A stretch of DNA of 64,000 bases from Paenibacillus_E oryzisoli_A (GTDB lineage: Bacteria; Bacillota; Bacilli; Paenibacillales; NBRC-103111): assembly GCF_050467285.1 (NCBI RefSeq), contig NZ_JBCMUN010000005.1, positions 558,001-622,000 on the forward strand, read 5' to 3'. Positions 28,125 through 37,164 of the stretch are shown here, piece after piece. Both the position numbers and the translations under genes were made by a program. Under the pieces are notes generated by a model. The model ran no database searches and was not told the DNA's origin. It saw only the letters and a program-made list of their open reading frames with translations. The first letter of the stretch is position 1, and each line of letters starts with the position of its first letter.

Positions 28125-29795
28125 TTATTTCAGGCTTCCAACCATTTTCTCATAGTCCTCGTATTGCTTCTTGGAAATTTCGATGGCATCCTTGGCCAAG
28201 AAAGCTTTATCCTTATTCGTTGCATACCAATTCTTATACCACTCTTCTACCTGGGCACCCCCAGCCTTGCTCCAGGCATCTTGCGCATCCTTCAATGCTT
28301 GATTGATTGAATATTTCTCGCCGCTCACAATCGCCTTCAACCAGATATCGCCGATGGCCTTGTCCGTATTTGTTTCAATAATATTAAGGTCCTTCGATGG
28401 TGTAGGCATATGCTCTGAAATGGTCAGCTCCGGATAAGCACGATCGAAGTTCAAGTACGTTTTCAGGAAATCATCCTGGAACTTTTGATGCTCTTCCTTC
28501 CGCGGATCGCTTTTGAACTTAATCAACGGTGCATCGCACTTGGTATAAGCCGTAGCGTTCTGTAGCATGCGCAAATCGATGGTGAGATCCGTCACTTCTT
28601 TCTTCTGCTTAGCCGCATCCATGACTTCAGGACAGCCTTCCGTCGTCTTGTAATGCGTCCCCTCAATACCTAGCTCAAGTGTTTTTCCGGTATCTTCCTT
28701 ACTTAAGAAATCAACATACTTGATCACCGCGTCCGGATTTTTGGCCGTTGCGCTAATTGCTGCCGTCATTTGTACTGGATTTGCAAGTGTCGGCATGAAA
28801 GCGCCAAACGGACTTTTTGGATACGCGAGGAAGTCAACCTCGGCTGAAGACACGTTTTTCTTCAAGGGATCAACAATCCCAATTTTCTCAGTGGTCGCAT
28901 CTTTGTCTAAGAAACCATAAATACCCGTTTTACCGTTAATGAAATCTTGCTTTGCTTTGGCGCCATTCGTATCATTAACGAAATCCTTATCGATCAGACC
29001 CTCATCAAACAATCGTTTGGCTAAGATGCTGTACTCTTTATTTCGATCCCAATCAAGGACGAGCTGACCATCCTTTACTACCCATTTGGACGTAGCTCCG
29101 AACATCTGCTTCAAGCTGTACACAGAGTTGCCGCTCAGGGAAATACCATACGTATCCCGCTTGCCGTTGCCATCCGGGTCTTGCTCCGTGAACGCTTTCA
29201 GCACCGTGTACAGTTCTTCTGTCGTCTGAGGCATGGAAAGGTTCAGCTTCTTCAACCAGTCCGTTCGAATAAACATCCCCCGATTCGGCTGACCACGGTT
29301 AATTCGTCCGAAATAGTAAAGTTTGCCGTCATCTTTCATACCAGCTTTTTTAAGTGACGGGTTGTCTTTGAGGATTTGTTTATACTCGGTGCTGTACTTT
29401 TCAATCAGGTCATCGAGAGGCATGAACTGCTTTTGCTGCTGCAGCGGATCTCTGGCTTTCGGATTGAATTCGAATAGCAGATCCGGCGCGCTTCCTGAGG
29501 CGTACAGGACATTAATCTTTTCCTCTGGCTTCGTCCTCGGAATCGCGACGAATTTCACGTTAGCCGGACCGTTATCGTTAATCCATTTGGTCCAAGCGTT
29601 GTTTTCAATCGTGCCAGCATCTGGAGATACTGCACCCCGATCGTAAATCGATACGGTAATATCCTTTTTGGGCGCATTCGATTTGCCTTCTCCCGCTTGC
29701 TCGCCATCGCTCGAGTTCGACGCGCAAGCGGCTAGTACAGTCAAGCCGGATAACGAAATCGCCAGCAATGCGGTTAGTTTCAGTTGTTTTTTCAT
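28125..29795 (-). CDS. Oligosaccharide-binding lipoprotein, LplA type
   Basis: Extracellular solute-binding protein of 556 residues. The lipobox reads VLAAC. The family loop is seen as EQDPDGNGKRDTYGISLSGN and the GQPNRGMFIRTDWLKKLNLS stretch is typical. It lies after its two permease genes, unlike the other three transporters here, where the binding protein comes first. It probably serves the importer at 29.8-31.7 kb and takes up a sulfated oligosaccharide, given the sulfatase directly downstream; the ligand is inference. Confidence 0.93.
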   Translation of the reverse strand: MKKQLKLTALLAISLSGLTVLAACASNSSDGEQAGEGKSNAPKKDITVSIYDRGAVSPDAGTIENNAWTKWINDNGPANVKFVAIPRTKPEEKINVLYASGSAPDLLFEFNPKARDPLQQQKQFMPLDDLIEKYSTEYKQILKDNPSLKKAGMKDDGKLYYFGRINRGQPNRGMFIRTDWLKKLNLSMPQTTEELYTVLKAFTEQDPDGNGKRDTYGISLSGNSVYSLKQMFGATSKWVVKDGQLVLDWDRNKEYSILAKRLFDEGLIDKDFVNDTNGAKAKQDFINGKTGIYGFLDKDATTEKIGIVDPLKKNVSSAEVDFLAYPKSPFGAFMPTLANPVQMTAAISATAKNPDAVIKYVDFLSKEDTGKTLELGIEGTHYKTTEGCPEVMDAAKQKKEVTDLTIDLRMLQNATAYTKCDAPLIKFKSDPRKEEHQKFQDDFLKTYLNFDRAYPELTISEHMPTPSKDLNIIETNTDKAIGDIWLKAIVSGEKYSINQALKDAQDAWSKAGGAQVEEWYKNWYATNKDKAFLAKDAIEISKKQYEDYEKMVGSLK

Positions 29796-29835
29796 TTTGA
29801 AACCCCTCTCGATTATAATTTATATGATTTCAAGC

Positions 29836-30717
29836 CTAGCCCTTTACGGACCCTAGCATGACACCCTTAACGAAATATTTTTGCAGGAAGGGATAGACCA
29901 ATAACATGGGAAGCACCATAATAAGTACCCCTGCCGCTTTCAGCGATTCCGGCACCACATCCACAGTCACACCTGAGGTGGCGCCGCTGTTGACTAGCTC
30001 CTGCAGCAGGTTCTGGCTTTGAATCATTTTCTGAATGAGTACGGTCATGTTGAACTTGCTTGTATTGTTAATATAAATCAATACATTCATAAACATGTTC
30101 CAGTAGCTGACACTGTAGAATAACGTGATTGTCGCGATAACAGGCATTGACAGCGGCAAGACGATTCTCATCAAATACGCCATCTCCGAGCAACCGTCAA
30201 TTCTGGCTGCATCATCGACTTCACTCGGAATGTTCTCAAAGAACGTTCGCATGACGAGTAGATTGTATGTGCTAATGAGCGCCGGCAGCCAGAGCGCAAA
30301 ATAGGAGTTCATCAACCCGAGCGATTTCACGACCAAGTAAGTTGGAATCAATCCACCGGAGAACAGCATCGTAAACACCATGGCTAGTGTAAAAAAGCGT
30401 CTGCCGTAGAATATGCCTCGGGAGATTGGGTATGCCGTCATGATTGTAACCGTCATACTGAACGCAACGCCAACAATCGTAATAATGATACTGTTCTGCA
30501 TGGCGGAAAGAATACGCGTTCCTTTTATCAAAGAAGTGTAGGCTTCTATATTCCACCCGATTGGATATAAGGTTACTTTTCCAGAAGCAATCGCATGCGT
30601 ATCGCTGAACGAGACGGCAATTGTGTTAATAAGCGGAAATAGACAGGTAATACCTAGCAGCGCCAATATGAGATAATTGAAGGAGTAAAACCACTTTTCT
30701 CCGACAGTTGGTTTCAT
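29836..30717 (-). CDS. ABC importer permease, LplC/YtcP type
   Basis: Membrane subunit of 293 residues with six helices. The docking loop reads EVDDAARIDGCSEMAYLMRI and the C-terminus is FVKGVMLGSVKG. The ATG at 30717 follows GGGGGAC; the upstream frame overlaps the partner permease. A long periplasm-side insertion before the last helix (IQKMIQSQNLLQELVNSG) is normal for this branch. It pairs with the next gene. Confidence 0.92.
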   Translation of the reverse strand: MKPTVGEKWFYSFNYLILALLGITCLFPLINTIAVSFSDTHAIASGKVTLYPIGWNIEAYTSLIKGTRILSAMQNSIIITIVGVAFSMTVTIMTAYPISRGIFYGRRFFTLAMVFTMLFSGGLIPTYLVVKSLGLMNSYFALWLPALISTYNLLVMRTFFENIPSEVDDAARIDGCSEMAYLMRIVLPLSMPVIATITLFYSVSYWNMFMNVLIYINNTSKFNMTVLIQKMIQSQNLLQELVNSGATSGVTVDVVPESLKAAGVLIMVLPMLLVYPFLQKYFVKGVMLGSVKG

Positions 30718-30731
30718 TGTATAGTCCCCCT

Positions 30732-31709
30732 TTACCAAAGTCCCTTGTCGAATTTGCGGGCTAAGGCATTCGCCGTTAAGACAAGGATCAGACCAATGAT
30801 GGATTCAAATAGTCCCATTGCCGCTGTCAAGCTGAATTGTGCACCTTGCAGACCGATTCGGTACATGAAGGTGCTGATGACATCGGCAACGTTTGACACC
30901 GTCGGATTTTGCAAAATATAGACATGATCAAAACCCACTTCCATCAAACGGCCCATGGCCAAAATAAACATCAGAACAATGGTCGTGCTAATTCCCGGAA
31001 GCGTCACATGACGAATTTGTTGAAACTTGTTTGCCCCTTCCAGACTTGCAGACTCGTATAGGCTAGGATCAATGGAGGTTAGCGCAGCCAGATAGATAAT
31101 GGCGCTGAAGCCCATCTCTTTCCAGATACCCGAACCGACGTAGATCGTAATCCATGAGCCGGCATTGAAGAGAAACGGGAACGGTTCTCCTAACGTACTC
31201 TTTAAGACATGATTGATTGTGCCCGATTCGGTTGAAAACAAGGTTAGGACAAAGCCGCCGATAATGACCCAGGAGAAGAAATGGGGCAAATAGACAATGG
31301 TTTGAAGGGTCCGTTTGTACCATGTCTTTTTAACTTCGTTTAACATAATGGCCAGAAGAATAGGAAACGGAAATCCAGCAAACACATTCAGTACGCTGAG
31401 GATAACCGTATTCCGAATGATGCCGACGGTCTGAGGCTGCTTAAAAATTGTTTCAAAATTTTTAAAACCGATCCATTCGCTTCCAAAAACGCCGTCAAAG
31501 AAATTATAATCCTTAAAAGCAATCATCAAACCACCCATTGGCGCATATTTGAAAATCGCAAAAAAGAGCAGGCCCGGGATAAAAAGGAGCATCAAGGGAA
31601 TGTTCGCTTTCCATCTTCGGCGGCGGGATGCCTGCCTCATGCGTCGCTGCATTTCCGCGCTGGACTCGGGTGCTGTAACGGAGTTTGTGGACATTGGTGC
31701 GGTTGCCAT
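30732..31709 (-). CDS. ABC importer permease, LplB type
   Basis: Membrane subunit of 325 residues. A serine- and arginine-rich cytoplasmic lead (AEMQRRMRQASRRRRWKANI) precedes six helices. The docking loop reads SLYESASLEGANKFQQIRHV, in which the usual Asp-Gly is Glu-Gly. It ends ALARKFDKGLW. The ATG at 31709 lies 11 bases after AGGAG; a TTG at 31718 is too close. It is the first gene of the transport and sulfatase run, with an AT-rich promoter region containing TATATAATA near 31750. Confidence 0.92.
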   Translation of the reverse strand: MATAPMSTNSVTAPESSAEMQRRMRQASRRRRWKANIPLMLLFIPGLLFFAIFKYAPMGGLMIAFKDYNFFDGVFGSEWIGFKNFETIFKQPQTVGIIRNTVILSVLNVFAGFPFPILLAIMLNEVKKTWYKRTLQTIVYLPHFFSWVIIGGFVLTLFSTESGTINHVLKSTLGEPFPFLFNAGSWITIYVGSGIWKEMGFSAIIYLAALTSIDPSLYESASLEGANKFQQIRHVTLPGISTTIVLMFILAMGRLMEVGFDHVYILQNPTVSNVADVISTFMYRIGLQGAQFSLTAAMGLFESIIGLILVLTANALARKFDKGLW

Positions 31710-31810
31710 AGGTTGCAAAGCTCCTCTCAGGTTATTGTCTTATCTCTATTATATAAAGCGTGTCCTGAGTAAGCCTTCGATATTTACGGCGTTATCTTAG
31801 AAATCTACAG

Positions 31811-31840
31811 AAAAAAGAGGCATCGGCATTTGCCGGCCTC
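31811..31840 (-). terminator. Intrinsic terminator of the response-regulator gene
   Basis: Hairpin with GAGGC/GCCTC and CGGC/GCCG pairing at 31817-31840, leaving the minus strand through six Ts. It separates the kinase/regulator pair from the transporter genes. Confidence 0.8.
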
Positions 31841-31847
31841 TCCACTC

Positions 31848-33392
31848 TCATTTAATCAACTGGTACATCTTACGGTATTCAGTGGGAGGTTTACCTACCA
31901 CCTGTTTGAAAGCAGTCGCAAAATAGTTGGAGTCCGTATACCCTACCGCTTCTGCAATCTCTGAGATCTTCATGTCTGTGTTTGTTAACAGCATTTTGGC
32001 CTTATCAATTCGGAATCGCGTTAAGTACGATGTGAAGCTTTCACCAGTTTGCTTTTTAAACAGGTTGCTAAAATAGTTCGGATTCAAATGCATGTAGGAG
32101 GCCACGCTAACTAAGCTGCATTCCTCAAAATAATGCTGTTCCACATACCGAGTCGTCCTTTCAGCCAATCTGCTGTTGCGTTCCTCCAACCAGCTAGCCA
32201 GTGCTTGCTCCATCACCGCAATGCGGCCTCTGACCCATTCTCCGACTTCCTCTCTCGATACCATTCTACGGAGCTTTTGAATTTCCGCACCGATATCCCA
32301 GTCTTCTTGCGTTGAAGCAATCTCTTTGCGCATCACCTCACGGATCGCCAATGCCAGACAAAGCGCATCTGCTCTGCTCTGCGGCATCAAAGCGTCGGGA
32401 TCTTCCCAAAATCGTTGGCGTAAAAAAGCGGACAATTCGGCATGTCGACCCAATAGCAGGAAAGAGGTGATTTCTGCTTGGACCGAGGTCACCTTAGTTT
32501 CATCAACGGCTCCTGGTGCAGGAATAAGAACCTCGTCTGCGTCAGAATTTGGAGATTCATCTGCCTCGTAACGTCTGTACATAGAACTGACTTCCATTGC
32601 TGAACTGACAACGCCAAGTGACTGCGCCGTGAGTGCAATCCCTAGCAAGCGCTGCACCGTTGCACATAATTCATTGAAGAAATGAAAATGATCATTAGAC
32701 GTTTCCATAAAAAAGGCAAAACGACCGTACTCTACCGTAATCCACCGGCCGCGATGCTGACTAGCTTCCAACAATTCTTCCATAATATTTACCACAGCAA
32801 ATTGCAGTAATGGGCCATCCTCGGGCCTGTACTCCTTGCCTTCGGGCGTAAACGTGTCTACACGAATCAGCCAGAAAACATGTCCTGCCAGCAATTCCTC
32901 TATCCGCAGATTTTCTCCGCCCGCAAGAGGAGGAAGTCGCAACAGCGCCGCACGAAAGGCATGATCCTCGCGCTCGCGAAGTGCCCTGCGTTCCTTTTCC
33001 AGAAACTCTGCTTTTTCTTGGAATTGTGTGTAAGCTTCCCGAAGCACACGACAGATTTCATCGGCAGGGCATGGTTTTAGCAGAAACTCCTTGACGCCAT
33101 AGCGAACGGCAGCCTGCGCATATTCAAAGTCACGGTACCCTGTCAAAATAATGACCATCGTATGCGGACTGTGCTCCCAGATATATTTTGCCAGCTCCAA
33201 TCCGTCCATTACTGGCATTCGGATATCGCTTATGATTAAATCAGGCTGTAGTTGCGCAACTTTTTGGATGGCTTCCCGCCCATTTCCTGCTTCTCCAGCA
33301 ACGGTCCACCCCAAATCATTGGACTCAATCAGTTTGGTTAGTCCTTTGCGAATTAATGGCTCATCGTCGACGATCATGATTACGCCTCTCAT
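31848..33392 (-). CDS. YesN-type response regulator with AraC-type DNA-binding domain
   Basis: Response regulator of 514 residues. The receiver has IMIVDDEP, phospho-acceptor Asp56 in LIISDIRMPVMDG and the lysine in FLLKPCPADE. The C-terminal AraC domain reads CSLVSVASYMHLNPNYFSNL and then ISEIAEAVGYTDSNYFATAF. The ATG at 33392 follows GGGGGAGTAAG and lies right behind the kinase stop. It probably activates the transporter and sulfatase genes downstream, though no operator was recognised. Confidence 0.93.
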   Translation of the reverse strand: MRGVIMIVDDEPLIRKGLTKLIESNDLGWTVAGEAGNGREAIQKVAQLQPDLIISDIRMPVMDGLELAKYIWEHSPHTMVIILTGYRDFEYAQAAVRYGVKEFLLKPCPADEICRVLREAYTQFQEKAEFLEKERRALREREDHAFRAALLRLPPLAGGENLRIEELLAGHVFWLIRVDTFTPEGKEYRPEDGPLLQFAVVNIMEELLEASQHRGRWITVEYGRFAFFMETSNDHFHFFNELCATVQRLLGIALTAQSLGVVSSAMEVSSMYRRYEADESPNSDADEVLIPAPGAVDETKVTSVQAEITSFLLLGRHAELSAFLRQRFWEDPDALMPQSRADALCLALAIREVMRKEIASTQEDWDIGAEIQKLRRMVSREEVGEWVRGRIAVMEQALASWLEERNSRLAERTTRYVEQHYFEECSLVSVASYMHLNPNYFSNLFKKQTGESFTSYLTRFRIDKAKMLLTNTDMKISEIAEAVGYTDSNYFATAFKQVVGKPPTEYRKMYQLIK

Positions 33393-33393
33393 C

Positions 33394-35286
33394 TTACTCC
33401 CCCCATGATTTTCTGTTAGGCAAATCTAACCCGTAATCTTCCGTTCGTGGGAGCCGCAACCGGAAAGTTGTCCCCGCATCTTGCTTGGATTCAATCTGTA
33501 GACCATAAGGTTCGCCGTACAACAAATTCAGTCGGCGGATAACACTCCGAATGCCGATATGAACGCGTCTTCTTCGCTGCGAAACCTCTTCCGAATGCCG
33601 TGTACTGCTCAGAAACTCACCTTCCGACGGTCTCGTACTCACACTGGCAAACCCAGCGCTACGTGCGGATTGCCAAATGGCCTTCAGTTGATCTTCGGTG
33701 ATCCCTTTCCCGTTGTCTATAATTTCGATCACGATAGCCCCTAGCTCTTCCTCATTCTCCCTATTTATCGTACTTCGGTATGCCCGGATTATCAGAGCTT
33801 GTCCGGTCGCCATTTCCGTAAACGCATGCATAAATACATTCTCCACTAGCGGCTGTAAAATTAACCGTGGAACTGGCCATTGTTCGATTCCTTCCTCCAA
33901 TTGAACCATCGTTTCCAGCTCATGTCCGAACCTGTGATGCTGAATCGTCAAGTAATTGCGGATTTGCGTAAACTCGTCAAGTAATGTCGTTGGCAAATCA
34001 ACCGGCTCCAAGGCATAGCGCAGCATATCCGACAGCGATACCACCAGCTCTGCTGTATCGAGGTCATCCTGTAGATACAACTTCCAATAAATTGTATCCA
34101 GCGTATTATGCAAAAAATGCGGGTTTAACTGTGCCTGAATCGCCGTAAGCTCTGCTTCCCGTTCGCTCAATTGCCGCTCGTACACTTCCTTGACCAGCTT
34201 ATCCAGATTCTCTGCCATCGCGTTAAAACTGTGTGCCATAAAGCCCAACTCATCATCGCTGCGTGTCTCCAATCGAATCTGAAAATCACCCTCGCGCATT
34301 CTACGCATCCCTTGAACTAGCCGATGAAGCGGCCGGAACAGTCGATTGCCGGTCCAGAACACCAATAGACCGGACAATACCACGCTGATAATCCCAATCA
34401 AGACATTTACCTGAAAAATGATGCCGCTCTTCGATTGTAGGGCATCCAGCGAAACACGGCTCACTAATGTAAAATCGACTTGTCCAGAACGGCTTTTCGA
34501 ATATAAATACGGCTTTCCGTCAACAAGATCAACGCTCTTGTTCGTTATGCTGCCCGGCTCAGGCGCAGCGGAGAGCAAATTCAAATCGCTGTATACGAGA
34601 TTATCCATCTTATCATATAAAAACACATTGGCTTGCTCATCCTTCACAAGCTCATTCAAATATTCCGATATCAGCGATTCATCGAACAGCATGACCATGA
34701 TGCCGTATTTCTCCTGATTAACCGTCTTCATCTGCCGCGCAGCTGCGAAAAGATGTCTTACCCCTGACGACGTATTGTCACTTGGCAATTGCATTGGAAA
34801 CCAGATCAAATTGCCGAATGAGCCTTCCAATTTCGCCTTAATATCCAAATAAACGTCCTTACTCAGCCTGGTCGAAGGCGCATTCGCTCCCCCAAATATA
34901 AATCCATTATCCTGAACATCGTAGAGATACATCGAGAACAGTTTCGGCTCGTCATATTTGACTTGATACAACAAGCTGTTCAGCTCATCTTGGTCAGACA
35001 ACTGTGTATAAGTCTCCCTTTTCTCCGTTTGTGCCGATCGTTGCAGCACTTGCTCCACATAAGGATGGAACACAATAAAGTTTGAAATTTTATAGATGTT
35101 GCGGATTTGCAAGTCTAGACGGGCAGCAGCTTGCTCATTGGTCTTGGAAAATTGCCTGCTGATTTCCTCAGTAAACAAATGCAAATGAATTTTATACGTA
35201 ATGTAACCCGAAACTGCAAACGTTATCATCATCACGACGCCAAGGCTAATAATTAATTTTCGCGAGAAGCTTTTACGCATAACCAC
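33394..35286 (-). CDS. YesM-type membrane sensor histidine kinase
   Basis: Sensor kinase of 630 residues. Membrane segments lie at about 10-30 and 275-300 around an extracellular sensor, then a HAMP linker (LETRSDDELGFMAHSFNAMA). The phosphorylation motif is QAQLNPHFLHNTLDTIYWKL and the ATPase boxes are LVENVFMHA and IIDNGKGI. An insertion of about 45 residues, with SARSAGFASVSTRPSEGEFL and a basic RRR stretch, sits inside the ATPase domain before GIRSVIRRL. The start is taken as GTG at 35286, eight bases after GGGAGG; an ATG two codons later is possible. It is paired with the regulator directly downstream. Confidence 0.92.
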   Translation of the reverse strand: MVMRKSFSRKLIISLGVVMMITFAVSGYITYKIHLHLFTEEISRQFSKTNEQAAARLDLQIRNIYKISNFIVFHPYVEQVLQRSAQTEKRETYTQLSDQDELNSLLYQVKYDEPKLFSMYLYDVQDNGFIFGGANAPSTRLSKDVYLDIKAKLEGSFGNLIWFPMQLPSDNTSSGVRHLFAAARQMKTVNQEKYGIMVMLFDESLISEYLNELVKDEQANVFLYDKMDNLVYSDLNLLSAAPEPGSITNKSVDLVDGKPYLYSKSRSGQVDFTLVSRVSLDALQSKSGIIFQVNVLIGIISVVLSGLLVFWTGNRLFRPLHRLVQGMRRMREGDFQIRLETRSDDELGFMAHSFNAMAENLDKLVKEVYERQLSEREAELTAIQAQLNPHFLHNTLDTIYWKLYLQDDLDTAELVVSLSDMLRYALEPVDLPTTLLDEFTQIRNYLTIQHHRFGHELETMVQLEEGIEQWPVPRLILQPLVENVFMHAFTEMATGQALIIRAYRSTINRENEEELGAIVIEIIDNGKGITEDQLKAIWQSARSAGFASVSTRPSEGEFLSSTRHSEEVSQRRRRVHIGIRSVIRRLNLLYGEPYGLQIESKQDAGTTFRLRLPRTEDYGLDLPNRKSWGE

Positions 35287-35481
35287 ATTCTATCCTCCCG
35301 CTCCATTTTATAGTCTGCAAGGTCTGCCCTTAGTTTACTCTAATCCGATGAGGCGCACCTCTAATTATTGTGTGCATATCTTTAAAAATTACAGGATTTC
35401 TGGTACAGGATTTCTGGCGCAGTTCCGAAGTCATTAATACATTCAGTTTCTTGACCTCTGCGTGTATTCCGTCATTAACAC

Positions 35482-35515
35482 AAAAAAGGCAGACGATAAA
35501 ACAATATCGGCTGCC
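35482..35515 (-). terminator. Intrinsic terminator of the third response-regulator gene
   Basis: Arms GGCAG and CTGCC with inner CGAT/ATCG pairing, leaving the minus strand through TTTTTTG. It lies 24 bases past the stop codon at 35539. Confidence 0.85.
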
Positions 35516-35538
35516 ACAGCAACGAGCTAGGTTCCATA

Positions 35539-37164
35539 TTAGACTCCCGGCGACTCCGGATGATAGCTTGCGCGGAACTCGGATGGTGTCATGCCCGTCG
35601 TCCGCTTAAACATTTCGCTGAAATACCTACGTTCTTCATACCCGACGGCTGTCGCTACCTCCTGAACGGGTACGCCTGCGATCAGAAGCGACTTCGCCTT
35701 CTGCATACGTTCGGACGTTATATACTGGATTAGCGTCATGCCCATGACCTTTTTGAACAGGCTCGAAAAATAGCTGACGCTCAAATGCACGTGGGCGGCG
35801 CACTCGCCTACGGTCAAGTCCCGCTCTAAATTCTGCTTTACATATTCAAGCGATTTAAAGATGATCAGTTGTCCCTCGGACAGTGTGTTTCTCCGGACGA
35901 GCTCCCCACCATCACGGCATAACGCCGCAAGTTGTTGCTCAAGTACAGATAAGGCGACGCCCAAGCCATTTGACTTTGATTTGTATGATTGCACGATGGG
36001 CTGGATCTCATCCAGCGAAACCAGCTCGAATAAGGTTCGAATAATGGAAGCGGCGAGTTCTTCATAATAACTAAGCAAGTACTCCGGGTTCGGTCTGAGC
36101 GTGGCCCCCTGCATCGCAGCGGATAGCTGAAACAGCAAGGCAGCCGCACGTTCACCGTTGCCGGAACGAAGCGCAAGCAGCACCTCCTCCTTGCCATCGA
36201 GCGACAAAGGTACCTGTTTGTTGGTTCTCGGAATCTCATCGTAATTGATTGCGCCGTTGCCACCGGTAAACAAGTGATAGCTAAGCGCTTGATCAGCCTG
36301 CTTATACGAATCCGTAAGCTCAGCGACTGATTCCGCCCTGCCGCCGACACCGATAGACACGGTAAATTTGGTGAAGCTTTCGATATTTTTGCAGATGAGC
36401 TCTGCAATTTGAGTCGCGCTTATGCTCGGCGGATCGTTCAAGATTGCTACAAACCGGTCCGCCTCCAAACGGAACATCAGGCCGCTCACATGCTCACGAA
36501 TCGTTTCCTTTGCAATATTTTGCAGCGAGAAGCGGATCAGCTCGACCTCATGCATGGATAACTCGGCCTCGTTCTCCTGAAATGCGTCGATTTCCAGCAG
36601 CAGTACGATCAGTCCTTGTGGCCGCAGCCCCATATCCAGAAATCCCCATCGCCTCGCAGCCTGCTCCCAGGAGGTCCGGTGCTGTACGAGCAGTCGCAAA
36701 AACTCCTGCCTTAGCAGCGGCATGCTTTCGCGCAGCCTTAACTCCATGCCCCTGACGTTCAGCAGCTCCTCTCGTTCCTGCATAATGCGCGCCTTTGCCT
36801 TCCTTACCGCCTCCACGATGTCTTCCTCGGTGAAAGGCTTCACGATATAATCGAAAGCTCCAAGCCGAACGGCTTCCTTCGCAGATTCAAAGTCTGTAAA
36901 GCTGCTGATGAGAATGACCTTGCAGGCGAGATTCGCTTCGAGCACTTCCCGAAGCATCGTCAAACCGTCCATTCTAGGCATCCGGATATCCGTAATGACG
37001 ATGTCAGGTTTCTCCCGCATGACGAGCTCGAGCCCGTCCACACCGTTCGACGAGGTGCCTGCAAGGGTCACACCCTCGATCTCCCAATCAATCATTGTTA
37101 GTCCGTCAACCACGCTCTTGATGTCGTCTATGATGCTCAGACTGACCTCGTCATGACTTAACAT
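35539..37164 (-). CDS. YesN-type response regulator with AraC-type DNA-binding domain
   Basis: Response regulator of 541 residues. The receiver has SIIDDIKS instead of the usual VDDE, phospho-acceptor Asp59 in IVITDIRMPRMDG and the lysine in YIVKPFTEED. The C-terminal AraC domain reads DLTVGECAAHVHLSVSYFSS and then VQEVATAVGYEERRYFSEMF. The frame overlaps the kinase gene by 14 bases. It is the best candidate to bind the paired operator-like elements at 42.45-42.50 kb and 48.08-48.13 kb; this is inference from neighbourhood. Confidence 0.93.
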   Translation of the reverse strand: MLSHDEVSLSIIDDIKSVVDGLTMIDWEIEGVTLAGTSSNGVDGLELVMREKPDIVITDIRMPRMDGLTMLREVLEANLACKVILISSFTDFESAKEAVRLGAFDYIVKPFTEEDIVEAVRKAKARIMQEREELLNVRGMELRLRESMPLLRQEFLRLLVQHRTSWEQAARRWGFLDMGLRPQGLIVLLLEIDAFQENEAELSMHEVELIRFSLQNIAKETIREHVSGLMFRLEADRFVAILNDPPSISATQIAELICKNIESFTKFTVSIGVGGRAESVAELTDSYKQADQALSYHLFTGGNGAINYDEIPRTNKQVPLSLDGKEEVLLALRSGNGERAAALLFQLSAAMQGATLRPNPEYLLSYYEELAASIIRTLFELVSLDEIQPIVQSYKSKSNGLGVALSVLEQQLAALCRDGGELVRRNTLSEGQLIIFKSLEYVKQNLERDLTVGECAAHVHLSVSYFSSLFKKVMGMTLIQYITSERMQKAKSLLIAGVPVQEVATAVGYEERRYFSEMFKRTTGMTPSEFRASYHPESPGV

